Assembly (NCBI GenBank): GCA_944322975.1
Contig: CALUQS010000065.1
Location: forward strand, 1-62,187
Direction: 5' to 3'
DNA from: Candidatus Gastranaerophilales bacterium
GTDB lineage: Bacteria > Cyanobacteriota > Vampirovibrionia > Gastranaerophilales > Gastranaerophilaceae
Length of the DNA: 62,187 nt
Every line of letters begins with the position of its first letter. Within the stretch, counting starts at the first letter, position 1. A program made the position numbers and the translations under genes. The notes under the pieces were generated by a model, which was given only the letters and a program-made list of their open reading frames with translations, did not search any database and had not been told where the DNA came from. This document shows positions 9,154 to 17,824 of the stretch, one piece after another.

Positions 9154-12100
9154 TATTTACCAGCTCCTTGAGGTTTATTTAGATCCTCATATTTATATTT
9201 ATTAAAGTGGTTTTCTTTACCCATAAGGGATATTGTTATAGCGCTCAGGGCAAGTGTTCCTCCCAGTAATCCGTATACAAGTTTTAGCCATTTATTTCTT
9301 GCGCGGCTTTCCTGTGCTGCATTAATAAAGAAATCAGTTACATTTTTTCCGGAACGCTGGGCTATTGCCTTGTTGGAATAATGGAAATCCAACTTGCTGG
9401 ATAGTGTTTCTATATCATCTTTAATCGGTTTGGTAATATTTTGTACACCTCTGTAATCGTTAAATATTCTGTTGAGTATAGCTTTTGCATTTCTATAGTC
9501 TGTTTCTCCCAAAATCAATCTTTTTTCTTCGATTGCACCGCTCAAAATATTATAATTAAACATTCTGTTATCTTCTTCTTGCATAAGAGCCATTATCATA
9601 TGATAAAAACCATTTATTTCTGTTGTATATTTTGATAACAGTTTATTTTGGATTCTCAGGTATGTTGTTTTCATTATCTGGTTGTTTATATTACATTTTT
9701 TAACAAATTCAGCATCGCCAATTGCAGCAACAGTATCCCCTGATAAAGGACCAAATACCTGTCTTGCTATTCTTCTTACCGATTCCAGAGAATGTTTCAA
9801 TCCCTTTTTAGAATCTGGCAATTCGGTTTCCATCTTTGTTGTCCAGCTGTTAATATCATTTTTTTGCAAAACTATATCCTGCAAATAAGCTTTGAGAGAT
9901 GCTTTTTTCTGATCATAAGTCATTCCTTCAAGAGCATAAAGTGCATTTTGTGCATCTCCTCTAACACGACCCATAGAATCTTTTTCCAAGATATCTTTTA
10001 CTGCATCATCAATATTTTTAAACAAATCCAACGCTTTAATAGGTCTTACATAAGAATCTATAGTATTTCTGTACTTTCTGTGAACTTCAGCCATTCTCAA
10101 TCTGTAATGTATTGAAAGAGCACGGTTAACACTGTGATCAAAGTTTGACAGTGCAAGCGATTCCATCAGTTCTTTTACTTTTACAAGAGTACCCTTTGTT
10201 TCCGATACGCCTAAAAGTTTGATAATAGCCTTTTCTTCTTTAGAAATAGCTGTTTTAGCATATTTTGACATTTCCGAAATAACTGTTTTAAATTTTTCAG
10301 TGTCTTTAACAATTTCACTAAACTTTTTGCTTAAAACTTTGCTTGCAGCAGTTGCATCCTGAGTAGCAAGCAAGGCTATTTCACCTTCATTAAAACCTAA
10401 AGTCTTAAGATATTTTTTAGGGACTTTTTCCCAGTTTATCGCAGTCATTGACTCGGAAATATTTTGAATTGATGTTTTTTCAAACTCTTTAAGTCTGTTT
10501 TGCAGTTCTCTGTTTGTATATGCAAAATTGAAGATTTTTTTCATTTCTCCTTTATCAACAACAAAACATTTTTGAGATTCAAAATACGCCTTGACTTTTT
10601 CGTTAATCATATTTTTTAACGCACTATTAAAATTGTGAACTGGAGCATAATCAGGGGCTTTTTTCTTTTTATCAAAAATTTTGTCAAAAGTTGTCAATTC
10701 CAGTGTACGTTGAGCTATACCATGCATCAACGCATTTTTTGAATTATAACCAAAAGTCAGTGACCTATTACTGTTAATAACATCCCAGGCAGAACCATGA
10801 TCCATGCCTTCTGCTTTCAAAATATTTACAAGTATTTCATTAATCTGTTGATTTGTAATACCTTTATAATTAAACAATGATTCAGGGAATTTGGATTTTA
10901 AATTTTCAGGTATTTTAGCTACAAGTTCTTTAACAGAATCCGAAGATATTTTAAGCAAAGCATCTTTGAATTCTCTATCCACAATTATCTTGGAATCAGT
11001 CATATCAGCACCGCGTTTCATTGCCGTATCAAGTGCTTTTTTAAAACCTGAACCGAAAAATTCTTTATCAAGATAATTTCTAAGCTTTTCAAACTGGTTT
11101 GGGGACAAAACACCATCTTGAGGCACCATAGAGTCAAAAACAGCCTTTTCCTTAGGATTTATTTTTATATCCAGCGCTTTCATAACTTCATCAATTTCTC
11201 TTTGGCTGGAATCCAGCAAATTATCCAGTTTGCTGTCAAGAACCTGTAATTTAGCCTCAGCTTTTTCATATCTTGTTTTTTCAATTTTATTTTTCAACGG
11301 AGTTTGCAGCGCATCTGCGACAATTGACGATACAACAGGGGTCATAACACCTGCTGTAAGCATCCAAAGAGTTTTCCCCTGGACAGCTACCTGTGCGGCT
11401 CTGTTTATTATGGCTTCGTTTCTGTTTTTGATATCACGGGGAACGCCTAATTTATCACCCATTTTATCAAGGTAGATGTATTCTTTGTCATATTTTTGAT
11501 AATATTCCTCGGGTGTAAGCGGTTTCCCGTTGACATCCGCATACCTGTAGATATCCATAGGACGATACTGATTGTCCTCATAAACATATTTTCTTCTGCC
11601 TTCAGAATCAATATATTCCTTGTTAATATTCACTCCGTACAATGCTTTTATTGGTGCTCCGAGAATATGCGGCCAAATTGCCATAGAAGCGAACCATGTG
11701 CCCAGCCCTACAAACTCCATACCTTTTGCAAACGGGAACATCTTTGATGTAGCAAGAACAGCAGCAATACCTAAAGACCCTGCTCTTATTGAAAGGTCAT
11801 TGATTTTACCTACGTTATAATCTTTGCCTTCTCCTTTGAATGCTGCATTATAAAAATATTTTGCATAATCTCCGTATGATTTTACCGTAGAACCAATGGA
11901 TTGAAAAAAGTTTTCATGCACCAATCTGGCTTTAGACGGCTGAGGTCTGACGCCCTTAGGAGTTGTATGAGGGTCACTCAAAGGTTTAGCCGGAATATAT
12001 GTATAAGTTTGGGTTTGCGGGAACTGATTTTTTATACTTTGAAACGGACTGTTGGAGGAGGGCAAAGTTGTATTTTGCACAACAGCAGGATTTCCGGCAG

Positions 12101-12155
12101 GTATTTGCTGCTGCTGCGGTTTATAAACAGGTATTGATTGTATTAAATTGCCCAT
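9153..12155 (-). CDS. Large multi-pass membrane protein of unknown function, helical
   Basis: I do not recognise a named family. The 1000-aa protein has a Pro/Gln-rich N-terminal 75 residues, hydrophobic segments at about 124-141, 145-166 and 262-281, and a last one about 22 residues long ending some 20 residues before the C-terminus. Between TM3 and the last TM lie nearly 680 residues, lysine/glutamate-rich and apparently mostly helical. The region between TM2 and TM3 (GVNINKEY ... LTPEEYYQKYDKEY) resembles the same region of the upstream neighbour, suggesting common descent. The start follows the neighbour's TAG directly, with an AGAGG site inside that gene. A structural or membrane-shaping role is possible but unproven. 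Confidence 0.85.
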   Translation of the reverse strand: MGNLIQSIPVYKPQQQQIPAGNPAVVQNTTLPSSNSPFQSIKNQFPQTQTYTYIPAKPLSDPHTTPKGVRPQPSKARLVHENFFQSIGSTVKSYGDYAKYFYNAAFKGEGKDYNVGKINDLSIRAGSLGIAAVLATSKMFPFAKGMEFVGLGTWFASMAIWPHILGAPIKALYGVNINKEYIDSEGRRKYVYEDNQYRPMDIYRYADVNGKPLTPEEYYQKYDKEYIYLDKMGDKLGVPRDIKNRNEAIINRAAQVAVQGKTLWMLTAGVMTPVVSSIVADALQTPLKNKIEKTRYEKAEAKLQVLDSKLDNLLDSSQREIDEVMKALDIKINPKEKAVFDSMVPQDGVLSPNQFEKLRNYLDKEFFGSGFKKALDTAMKRGADMTDSKIIVDREFKDALLKISSDSVKELVAKIPENLKSKFPESLFNYKGITNQQINEILVNILKAEGMDHGSAWDVINSNRSLTFGYNSKNALMHGIAQRTLELTTFDKIFDKKKKAPDYAPVHNFNSALKNMINEKVKAYFESQKCFVVDKGEMKKIFNFAYTNRELQNRLKEFEKTSIQNISESMTAINWEKVPKKYLKTLGFNEGEIALLATQDATAASKVLSKKFSEIVKDTEKFKTVISEMSKYAKTAISKEEKAIIKLLGVSETKGTLVKVKELMESLALSNFDHSVNRALSIHYRLRMAEVHRKYRNTIDSYVRPIKALDLFKNIDDAVKDILEKDSMGRVRGDAQNALYALEGMTYDQKKASLKAYLQDIVLQKNDINSWTTKMETELPDSKKGLKHSLESVRRIARQVFGPLSGDTVAAIGDAEFVKKCNINNQIMKTTYLRIQNKLLSKYTTEINGFYHMIMALMQEEDNRMFNYNILSGAIEEKRLILGETDYRNAKAILNRIFNDYRGVQNITKPIKDDIETLSSKLDFHYSNKAIAQRSGKNVTDFFINAAQESRARNKWLKLVYGLLGGTLALSAITISLMGKENHFNKYKYEDLNKPQGAGK

Positions 12156-13313
12156 CTATTTTTGTACCTCTTTAATATTGTTATTTCCGGTTGTTTCCAG
12201 CTTATGCCCCTTGGCCGATGTTTTTGTTAACAGCAGACTGATAGCAGTCAGTGTAGCAGCTGCACTGGCCAGTATAACAGACTTACCTGCAATAGAAGAG
12301 CCCTTAGAGTGTCCTTTCCAAAATTGTCCAAAACTTTGTCCGAAAGGTTTTAACATATAATCATAAGCAATAACTTTAACATTATGTAATCTGTCCGTTA
12401 ATTTTACACCCTTACCGAAAATGCCCTCCGATACAGTCTTTTTGAATCCTTCCGAAGAAGCATTATCCCACGCCGGCTGGTTTGCCATACCAACCCCGAG
12501 CGTTACAAAAAATGCGGTGAGAGCGTATTGCCATGCTCTTGCCATAATAACTGTTTTTTTAATGAGCGGTTTTATTGTGGAATCAATATTATTGGCGTCA
12601 TCTTTAATTCCGTATTTTTTACCGTATTCAATATAATTTTTGTTAATTTCCTCAGGAGTTTTCCCTTTTTTATTGTACAATAAATCAACTCTTGTAAAAT
12701 CTGCGCTTTCAAAAGCAGTATGGAATTCCACATCTTTCTGGAACACTCCTGATTTTTTAGAAGATTTTGAAATATATTTTGCATAAGGCTGTTTTAAATC
12801 AACCCCTCTGCTGATTTTAACCGTATTATTAATAATGGACTTGGCAACAGCAGCACCCAAATAGTATAATCCTACCCCGAGAGCCATATGTTTTGCCACT
12901 TTTTGTGCTGCACCTGCCGAACGGAAATTGTCTTTTTTTACACCTGCATAAAATAAAGCTGCAAGTATAGGACCGCCTATGTAATAAGGAAATTTTGCTG
13001 TTTGCAAAAATTCAAAAAAAGTATAATCCGGCGCACCGCCTAATCCCCTGGGGAAATGAATTAAAGGAATATCAAGAGTTTTTTCAATATTTATTCCTAT
13101 TCGTTTTGCCAGTGTATTTTTTTCTACCAGTTCATCTTCATGGATATCATTTTTATAATAACTCAGGCTATGGTCATCACCGTTTTGAGGTTTTTTTTTC
13201 TTTTTTGAAACTTGAAAACTCTGCTCTATAGAAGATTTTGTCTGAGCTGTAAGGACGCTCGATGACACAGCATAATTAGACTGATTGTTCTGAATACTTG
13301 ATACAGTAACCAT
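12156..13313 (-). CDS. Multi-pass membrane protein of unknown function, paralog-like to its neighbour
   Basis: First gene of the minus-strand operon, 385 aa. The N-terminal 95 residues are Ser/Gln/Lys-rich with a poly-lysine patch (KKKKK near 37-41). Hydrophobic segments lie at about 107-124, 143-160, 261-276 and 342-363, and the tail is short. The segment after TM2 (SRGVDLKQPYAKY ... KTPEEINKNYIEYGKKYG) matches in order and spacing the equivalent segment of the 1000-aa protein downstream. The downstream copy carries an insertion of several hundred residues before its last TM. No catalytic motif is visible. Confidence 0.82.
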   Translation of the reverse strand: MVTVSSIQNNQSNYAVSSSVLTAQTKSSIEQSFQVSKKKKKPQNGDDHSLSYYKNDIHEDELVEKNTLAKRIGINIEKTLDIPLIHFPRGLGGAPDYTFFEFLQTAKFPYYIGGPILAALFYAGVKKDNFRSAGAAQKVAKHMALGVGLYYLGAAVAKSIINNTVKISRGVDLKQPYAKYISKSSKKSGVFQKDVEFHTAFESADFTRVDLLYNKKGKTPEEINKNYIEYGKKYGIKDDANNIDSTIKPLIKKTVIMARAWQYALTAFFVTLGVGMANQPAWDNASSEGFKKTVSEGIFGKGVKLTDRLHNVKVIAYDYMLKPFGQSFGQFWKGHSKGSSIAGKSVILASAAATLTAISLLLTKTSAKGHKLETTGNNNIKEVQK

Positions 13314-13664
13314 AATTTCCCTTGAATCGCATGTAAGTCCTATTTATACAAGACTTCTAAAAATATTTTTTGCTAGTTGTTTTGATGGATTTTTTTTTAA
13401 ATTCCTATAATCTAGTCTAGCACGGTATTTTCAGAAGAAAATACTTTTTACATTTTGTAATATTTGTCTGAATAAAACACTGCATTGCACGCACCATGCC
13501 ATAAATTACAACCTTATGCCCCAAAAATCCCGGGGCTTTAAAATATATTAAAAAGTTTGACTTCCCTTAAAAATTTATTAATACATAATCATACAAACAG
13601 ATGTAGTAATGACAGTCTCAATATCTGATAATTAATTTGTACAATAGTAAAATTAGCAATCCCC
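13314..13664. other. Divergent intergenic region between the membrane-protein operon and fliJ
   Basis: This 351-base AT-rich gap holds a good sigma70-like pair on the plus strand, TTGATG (13382-13387), 18 bases, TATAAT (13406-13411), pointing to the flagellar genes 254 bases away. About 14 bases after the -10 a perfect 8-bp hairpin, GTATTTTC (13425-13432) with GAAAATAC (13437-13444), is followed by TTTTT. It could terminate or attenuate that transcript. A second hairpin, GCCCC (13518-13522) with GGGGC (13532-13536), lies further on. No ORF with a ribosome-binding site is present. Confidence 0.45.
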
Positions 13665-14180
13665 ATGCCTTTTCGTTACAGACTCCAAAAAATTCTGGAT
13701 TTCAGAATCAGAAAAAAAGAAGAACAACTGCAAAACGTACGTAACGCACAGGCAATAGTGCTAAAAATAGAAGGACTGATAGAAAGGAACAACAAAGAAA
13801 TCGCCTCAACAAGACAAAACATGCGTCAGGCCGATTTCATAATGTACGAATCTTACGACACATATCTCAAACACCTCTATGAAAAAGGAGAAAGCCTTGA
13901 GGCTGACCGGCAAAAAGCACAGGAGGCGCTTGATATAGAAAAAGATAAATTAAGAGAACTTGAAAAAGCGGTAAAAGTTCTCGAAAAACACAAAGAACAC
14001 TGCAAAGAAGCTTATATAGAAGAAGAAAAAAAAGCAGAACTCAAACAACTTTCCGAGGTGGCAATACAAAAATATTTTGCCAGAACAAAAGAAAGACAGG
14101 AAGAAGAGCAAGAAGAAGAACAGGAAAAAATCCTCAAAGAACTAATGAATAACCCCCTCTACAATGAAGAAGGAACATAA
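13665..14180 (+). CDS. fliJ: Flagellar export protein FliJ-like
   Basis: A 171-aa, almost entirely coiled-coil, strongly charged protein. Its start, MPFRYRLQKILDFRIRKKEEQL, fits the FliJ N-terminal pattern of aromatic/basic residues followed by a long heptad region. FliJ sits in the flagellar type III export gate with the FliI ATPase and helps recycle export chaperones. A glutamate-rich stretch (about 144-155) lies near the C-terminus. Directly downstream, four bases apart, is a FliK-like gene, supporting the flagellar assignment. No Shine-Dalgarno sequence is evident at the ATG. Confidence 0.82.
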   Translation: MPFRYRLQKILDFRIRKKEEQLQNVRNAQAIVLKIEGLIERNNKEIASTRQNMRQADFIMYESYDTYLKHLYEKGESLEADRQKAQEALDIEKDKLRELEKAVKVLEKHKEHCKEAYIEEEKKAELKQLSEVAIQKYFARTKERQEEEQEEEQEKILKELMNNPLYNEEGT

Positions 14181-14184
14181 ATAA

Positions 14185-14964
14185 ATGAACGTTTCAGCAA
14201 GCAGCACATCAACAGCAAAAACAGAAACTACAATTCAATCACGCGACACGGATAATGAAATAAAATCATCATCCGCCGCTAAAGATGAAAAAATTTCTTC
14301 TTCCTCTAAAACAGAAGATAAAAAAGACAAAGCAGGAGAAAATACAGAAGAAAAAAACAGTGATTTTAAAACTGTTTTAGAAGAACAAAAAAATGCAGAC
14401 AAAACTTCTTTAAACCAGCAGCAAAACCTGCAAAACCAAAATATACCTAACCAGCAATACATTAATCAGTTTAATTTTGATACTGTTGGAAACATAAAAA
14501 ATTTCGCCTCTATGTACGATTACGATACTCTAAAAATCTCAAAAGAAGATGCAAAATTTTTTGCTGACCTTGTAGAAAACAAACAGTTTGCACTGCAGCA
14601 AACAGGCGATAAAACAAGTGTAATAAAATTTGCCGACGAAATAGGTCCTACATACAAAACCCAGCAGACTTCAAAAGTACTCAGTGATTTAATTACAAAA
14701 GCATATAACGAACAAAAACCTGTACGTATAAGTTTTGACAATAACGTTTCCGTAATATTAAAAATTGATACGAAAGGCAAGGTCTCGGCAGAATTTATTC
14801 CGGGAGACAAGGCAGTAGAGATGTATTTAAGAAACAATATTGATTCTTTAAGGCAAAGATTCGATGACCAGAACCTGCCGTATAATGACCTTTTATACAG
14901 GCAGTCCAATAACGGACAAAAAAATAAAGACAGACAAAATCAACAACAAGATAAAGGAGAGTAA
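14185..14964 (+). CDS. fliK: Flagellar hook-length control protein FliK-like
   Basis: The 259-aa protein has a long polar Ser/Thr/Lys/Gln-rich N-terminal half, as expected for the molecular-ruler part of FliK. A compact C-terminal domain (about 165-245) shows the Flg_hook pattern: PVRISFDNNVSVILKIDTKG, then a beta hairpin, then YLRNNIDSLRQRFDDQNL. FliK sets hook length and triggers the switch in export specificity. AAGGAA precedes the ATG, and AAAGGAG near its end serves the next gene. The tail is again Gln/Lys-rich. The ruler is shorter than in Salmonella. Confidence 0.75.
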   Translation: MNVSASSTSTAKTETTIQSRDTDNEIKSSSAAKDEKISSSSKTEDKKDKAGENTEEKNSDFKTVLEEQKNADKTSLNQQQNLQNQNIPNQQYINQFNFDTVGNIKNFASMYDYDTLKISKEDAKFFADLVENKQFALQQTGDKTSVIKFADEIGPTYKTQQTSKVLSDLITKAYNEQKPVRISFDNNVSVILKIDTKGKVSAEFIPGDKAVEMYLRNNIDSLRQRFDDQNLPYNDLLYRQSNNGQKNKDRQNQQQDKGE

Positions 14965-14967
14965 TAA

Positions 14968-15804
14968 ATGAACGATTCCTTCGTAAATGCTCTGAATACG
15001 CAAAAAGCAACTGCCGGATGGATGGACGCAATCGGCGAAAACCTAACAAACATCTATACTCCCGGTTACAGAGAGACTCAGGCTACATTTAAAACCTTCT
15101 TAAATTCTGCAATAATAGACGGTTTTAACAAAAATGTCGGTCAGGGAAAATCTACCCCGGGGACATCTAACGAGAATGTTTTTCTGGAAGGCGAAGGCTA
15201 TTTTACACTGCGTAGAGATGACGGTCAGATTGTATATTCAAGACTGGGAGAATTTACTTTTGACAAAGAAGGGGTCTACAAAAACCCCAGCGGCTATACT
15301 GTCCAGGGTTATATTCTCAATGACAAAGGTGAAATCATGCAGGGTACAAAACCTATAGATGCCGATATTTATGCAGAAACAGGCATAAAAGGAGGAGCTG
15401 TTAACCTGCCTACAACCAACATTAAACTGTGGATTGACCCTAACAACGGCAAATATTTAGGCAAATATGACGAATTTGAATTCAAGGGCGACGGTATTTT
15501 ATACGGAAAATCCGACGGCGGAAAAAATGTTGTGCCGTTATATAAACTTGCCATTATGAACTTCCATAATCCTGAAGGGTTATATGAAATAAAGCAGGGT
15601 GAGTTTATCGAAACAGCAGAATCCGGCAGACCTGTTATAGGACGCGGTGAGGTGAGAGGCGGACTTTTAGAAATGTCAAACTGTGATTTTAAAGCAAATA
15701 TCACCTACTATCAACAGGCTAAAATGCAGCTTGACGTAGCCAACAAACTGATTTCTACAAACAAATCATTATTGCAGGAAGTTTTACAGCTGATAAGTTC
15801 ATAA
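14968..15804 (+). CDS. Flagellar hook/rod protein of the FlgE/FlgF/FlgG family
   Basis: The 278-aa secreted axial protein begins with a D0 helix containing the family motif (ENLTNIYTPGYRE, close to the usual ANNLANxxTxGYK). It then has FLEGEGYFTLRRDDGQIVYSRLGEFTFDKEGVY and a C-terminal helix motif (EVRGGLLEMSNCDF ... LDVANKLISTNKSLLQEVLQL). Size and lack of a large D2 domain fit rod proteins FlgF/FlgG as well as a short hook FlgE. Position after fliK favours hook function, but I leave the symbol open. It ends the fliJ-fliK unit, closed by a strong terminator. Confidence 0.88.
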   Translation: MNDSFVNALNTQKATAGWMDAIGENLTNIYTPGYRETQATFKTFLNSAIIDGFNKNVGQGKSTPGTSNENVFLEGEGYFTLRRDDGQIVYSRLGEFTFDKEGVYKNPSGYTVQGYILNDKGEIMQGTKPIDADIYAETGIKGGAVNLPTTNIKLWIDPNNGKYLGKYDEFEFKGDGILYGKSDGGKNVVPLYKLAIMNFHNPEGLYEIKQGEFIETAESGRPVIGRGEVRGGLLEMSNCDFKANITYYQQAKMQLDVANKLISTNKSLLQEVLQLISS

Positions 15805-15867
15805 TTTTTAAACTGTAAAAACCATTAACAGATATGATACGTAAATTCCTGATTTATTAACATCAAC

Positions 15868-15899
15868 GCCTTTGCCGGTTGAGACTGCAAGGGCTTTTT
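15868..15899 (+). terminator. Terminator of the flagellar fliJ-fliK-hook unit
   Basis: GCCTTTGC (15868-15875) pairs with GCAAGGGC (15887-15894) over 8 bp with one G-U, followed by TTTTT. Its T-run overlaps the stop codon of the convergent small gene at 15898. Confidence 0.8.
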
Positions 15900-16200
15900 A
15901 TTTGCCGAAAATCCGTTCACAAACTGTATTAAAAATCAAATTTGGAAAACTTTGTGTTTTTCCTTTGCTATGCAAAATCGTAGACCCGTCTTGAGCCTTT
16001 TCGTATACATCATGCCTGTTTTGCGCAATATCAATTATTCTGTAAGGGTTTTCCTGAGCGTCACAATTGATAGCTTTTACACCGATACGCTTACCGCCTA
16101 TTTCATTTGTCAAAACATGTGTTACTTTGCCGTTTCTGATATTTTTATATGTTCTTAAAAGAGAACCGTCAATTTTTCTGAATTCGTTTATTAATGTCAT
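15898..16200 (-). CDS. Small hypothetical protein, 100 aa
   Basis: I do not recognise the family. The 100-aa soluble protein is basic, without signal peptide or membrane segment, and looks like a small beta-rich fold (repeated short strands: GSLLRTYKNIRNGKVTHVL, RIIDIAQNRHDVYEKAQDGS). An AGGAAAGG site about 9 bases before the ATG supports real translation. It stands alone between the flagellar unit and the glycosyltransferase cluster. Function unknown. Confidence 0.65.
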   Translation of the reverse strand: MTLINEFRKIDGSLLRTYKNIRNGKVTHVLTNEIGGKRIGVKAINCDAQENPYRIIDIAQNRHDVYEKAQDGSTILHSKGKTQSFPNLIFNTVCERIFGK

Positions 16201-16281
16201 AACACTTCGACCTTTCCTGCTTGTATAAAAATTAAAACATTAACAAAAAATTTTTTGCCTTTTTAATAAAAAAGAAAATAA

Positions 16282-17796
16282 TTATTTTGTGCGGCCTGTA
16301 TATTCATATACTCTAAAGCCCTCGTATTTAACTATTGCAGGACTGCTTTGATAAACAAGTTTATAATCCTTCAGTTCTGTCACACCCATCTTGTAAGTAT
16401 CAAAGGCAGGAATAATTGCATATATTTTTTTGTTTTTAAAATCAGGATTTTGTTCAATCTCAAGTCTTGTATACTCAGCCCAGGCGAGTTTGCTTAAGAT
16501 ATAAAACAGTTTTTTATCCCAGACAACATACCTGATATAGTATTTGTGAGCAACGGAATAAATATCTCTTTTTCCGTCCAAATAACAGACAAGCCCCATA
16601 ACATGCGGATCATTGTCTGTTATAAGAATAGAATCTTGCTTATTTATATTTTTTTCTATATATTTTGCGGTTTCAATTGCAGAAGAATAGTTGTATTTAA
16701 TATCCAGTACGCAATATTTAATACCGTTCATCAGCATAAAAATAAAAAACAAAGACAGGCATATATTTATAATTCTTCCGGCTTTAAAAGAAAATCCTTC
16801 TTTATTCATAAGCACCCAGAATGCAAATATCAGTATAATATGCGCGCAAAATATTCTGTTAACAAAAACCCAGTGATTGTATCCCACAATGTATACAAAA
16901 AGCTGAAAAGCTATACTAAAAAAGGTTATAACAAAAAGCTTTTTATCCTTTAAAATCAATACAACAAACATTACTGCATAAATCAATGCAGAAAGCAAAA
17001 TCGCAGGGACATTAAACACAGGGAACATTATTTTGCCGTATTCAGGCCACTGATTGTCAACAGAATTTATAAAAAACTGGCTCAATACTTTTAATGCACT
17101 AACGCCAAGCGAGGTTGTATCAAGTTTTATCATAACATTACTTGAGGTTGTTCCATGGAGCTGCAATACAACGGCAAGCAGCCCTACACACATAATAGCA
17201 AACGCTGTTAAATATTTTTTTAAAAGAGTTTTATCAAGTTCTTTTCTTGTTTTAATCAAGTTTGTATATAAAAAATCAAGGGTCAAAAATCCGCAGAATA
17301 CAAGCATTATTATATGTGTATTAGCAAGCATAAATATTAAAGAGGCATACCAAAACGGATGTTTGTTTGATTTTGGATACAGTATTGCAAGAGAAAAAAC
17401 AAGAAGAGGAAGCATTGAATAACTTCTTGCTATTACCGGAAAAAAGTATAAAAAACCTGCGCTTGTCACTATTGCGAATTTTGCAAACCTTCCGAAAGGC
17501 GAAAACTGCAAAAATAAAAACACTCCGGCACACATACATGCCCAGCAAAAAATTTGCATAAACATTATAGATATATTCATCTTTGCAAACGGCATCATTA
17601 ACAGATAAAAAAATGACGGATGACCTTCGTTAACAAGATGTTTAAAGAGTTCAAAAATATTCAAATGTTTGGCTAATTGCCACACCTGAGCCTCATCAGC
17701 CCATGTTTCATGGTGCAATACAATTATAAGGGTAAATATTGCATACAATATTGTATAAATTATATTTATTAAAATTGTTTTTTTTCTCTCTTCCAT
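16282..17796 (-). CDS. GT-C-type membrane glycosyltransferase-like protein
   Basis: A 504-aa polytopic membrane protein with a dozen or so hydrophobic segments. The first periplasmic loop holds HHETWADEAQVWQLA, the acidic DEA/W pattern seen after TM1 in GT-C enzymes that use polyprenyl-phosphate sugars (PMT/ArnT-like). The C-terminal part is soluble (about 400-504). It is the last gene of a four-gene minus-strand run with the three DUF2142 paralogs, 28 bases after the preceding one. It likely moves a sugar from a lipid carrier to a surface acceptor; acceptor and sugar are unknown. Confidence 0.75.
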   Translation of the reverse strand: MEERKKTILINIIYTILYAIFTLIIVLHHETWADEAQVWQLAKHLNIFELFKHLVNEGHPSFFYLLMMPFAKMNISIMFMQIFCWACMCAGVFLFLQFSPFGRFAKFAIVTSAGFLYFFPVIARSYSMLPLLVFSLAILYPKSNKHPFWYASLIFMLANTHIIMLVFCGFLTLDFLYTNLIKTRKELDKTLLKKYLTAFAIMCVGLLAVVLQLHGTTSSNVMIKLDTTSLGVSALKVLSQFFINSVDNQWPEYGKIMFPVFNVPAILLSALIYAVMFVVLILKDKKLFVITFFSIAFQLFVYIVGYNHWVFVNRIFCAHIILIFAFWVLMNKEGFSFKAGRIINICLSLFFIFMLMNGIKYCVLDIKYNYSSAIETAKYIEKNINKQDSILITDNDPHVMGLVCYLDGKRDIYSVAHKYYIRYVVWDKKLFYILSKLAWAEYTRLEIEQNPDFKNKKIYAIIPAFDTYKMGVTELKDYKLVYQSSPAIVKYEGFRVYEYTGRTK

Positions 17797-17824
17797 AATA
17801 ATTCTCTTTCATAAAATCATTAGT

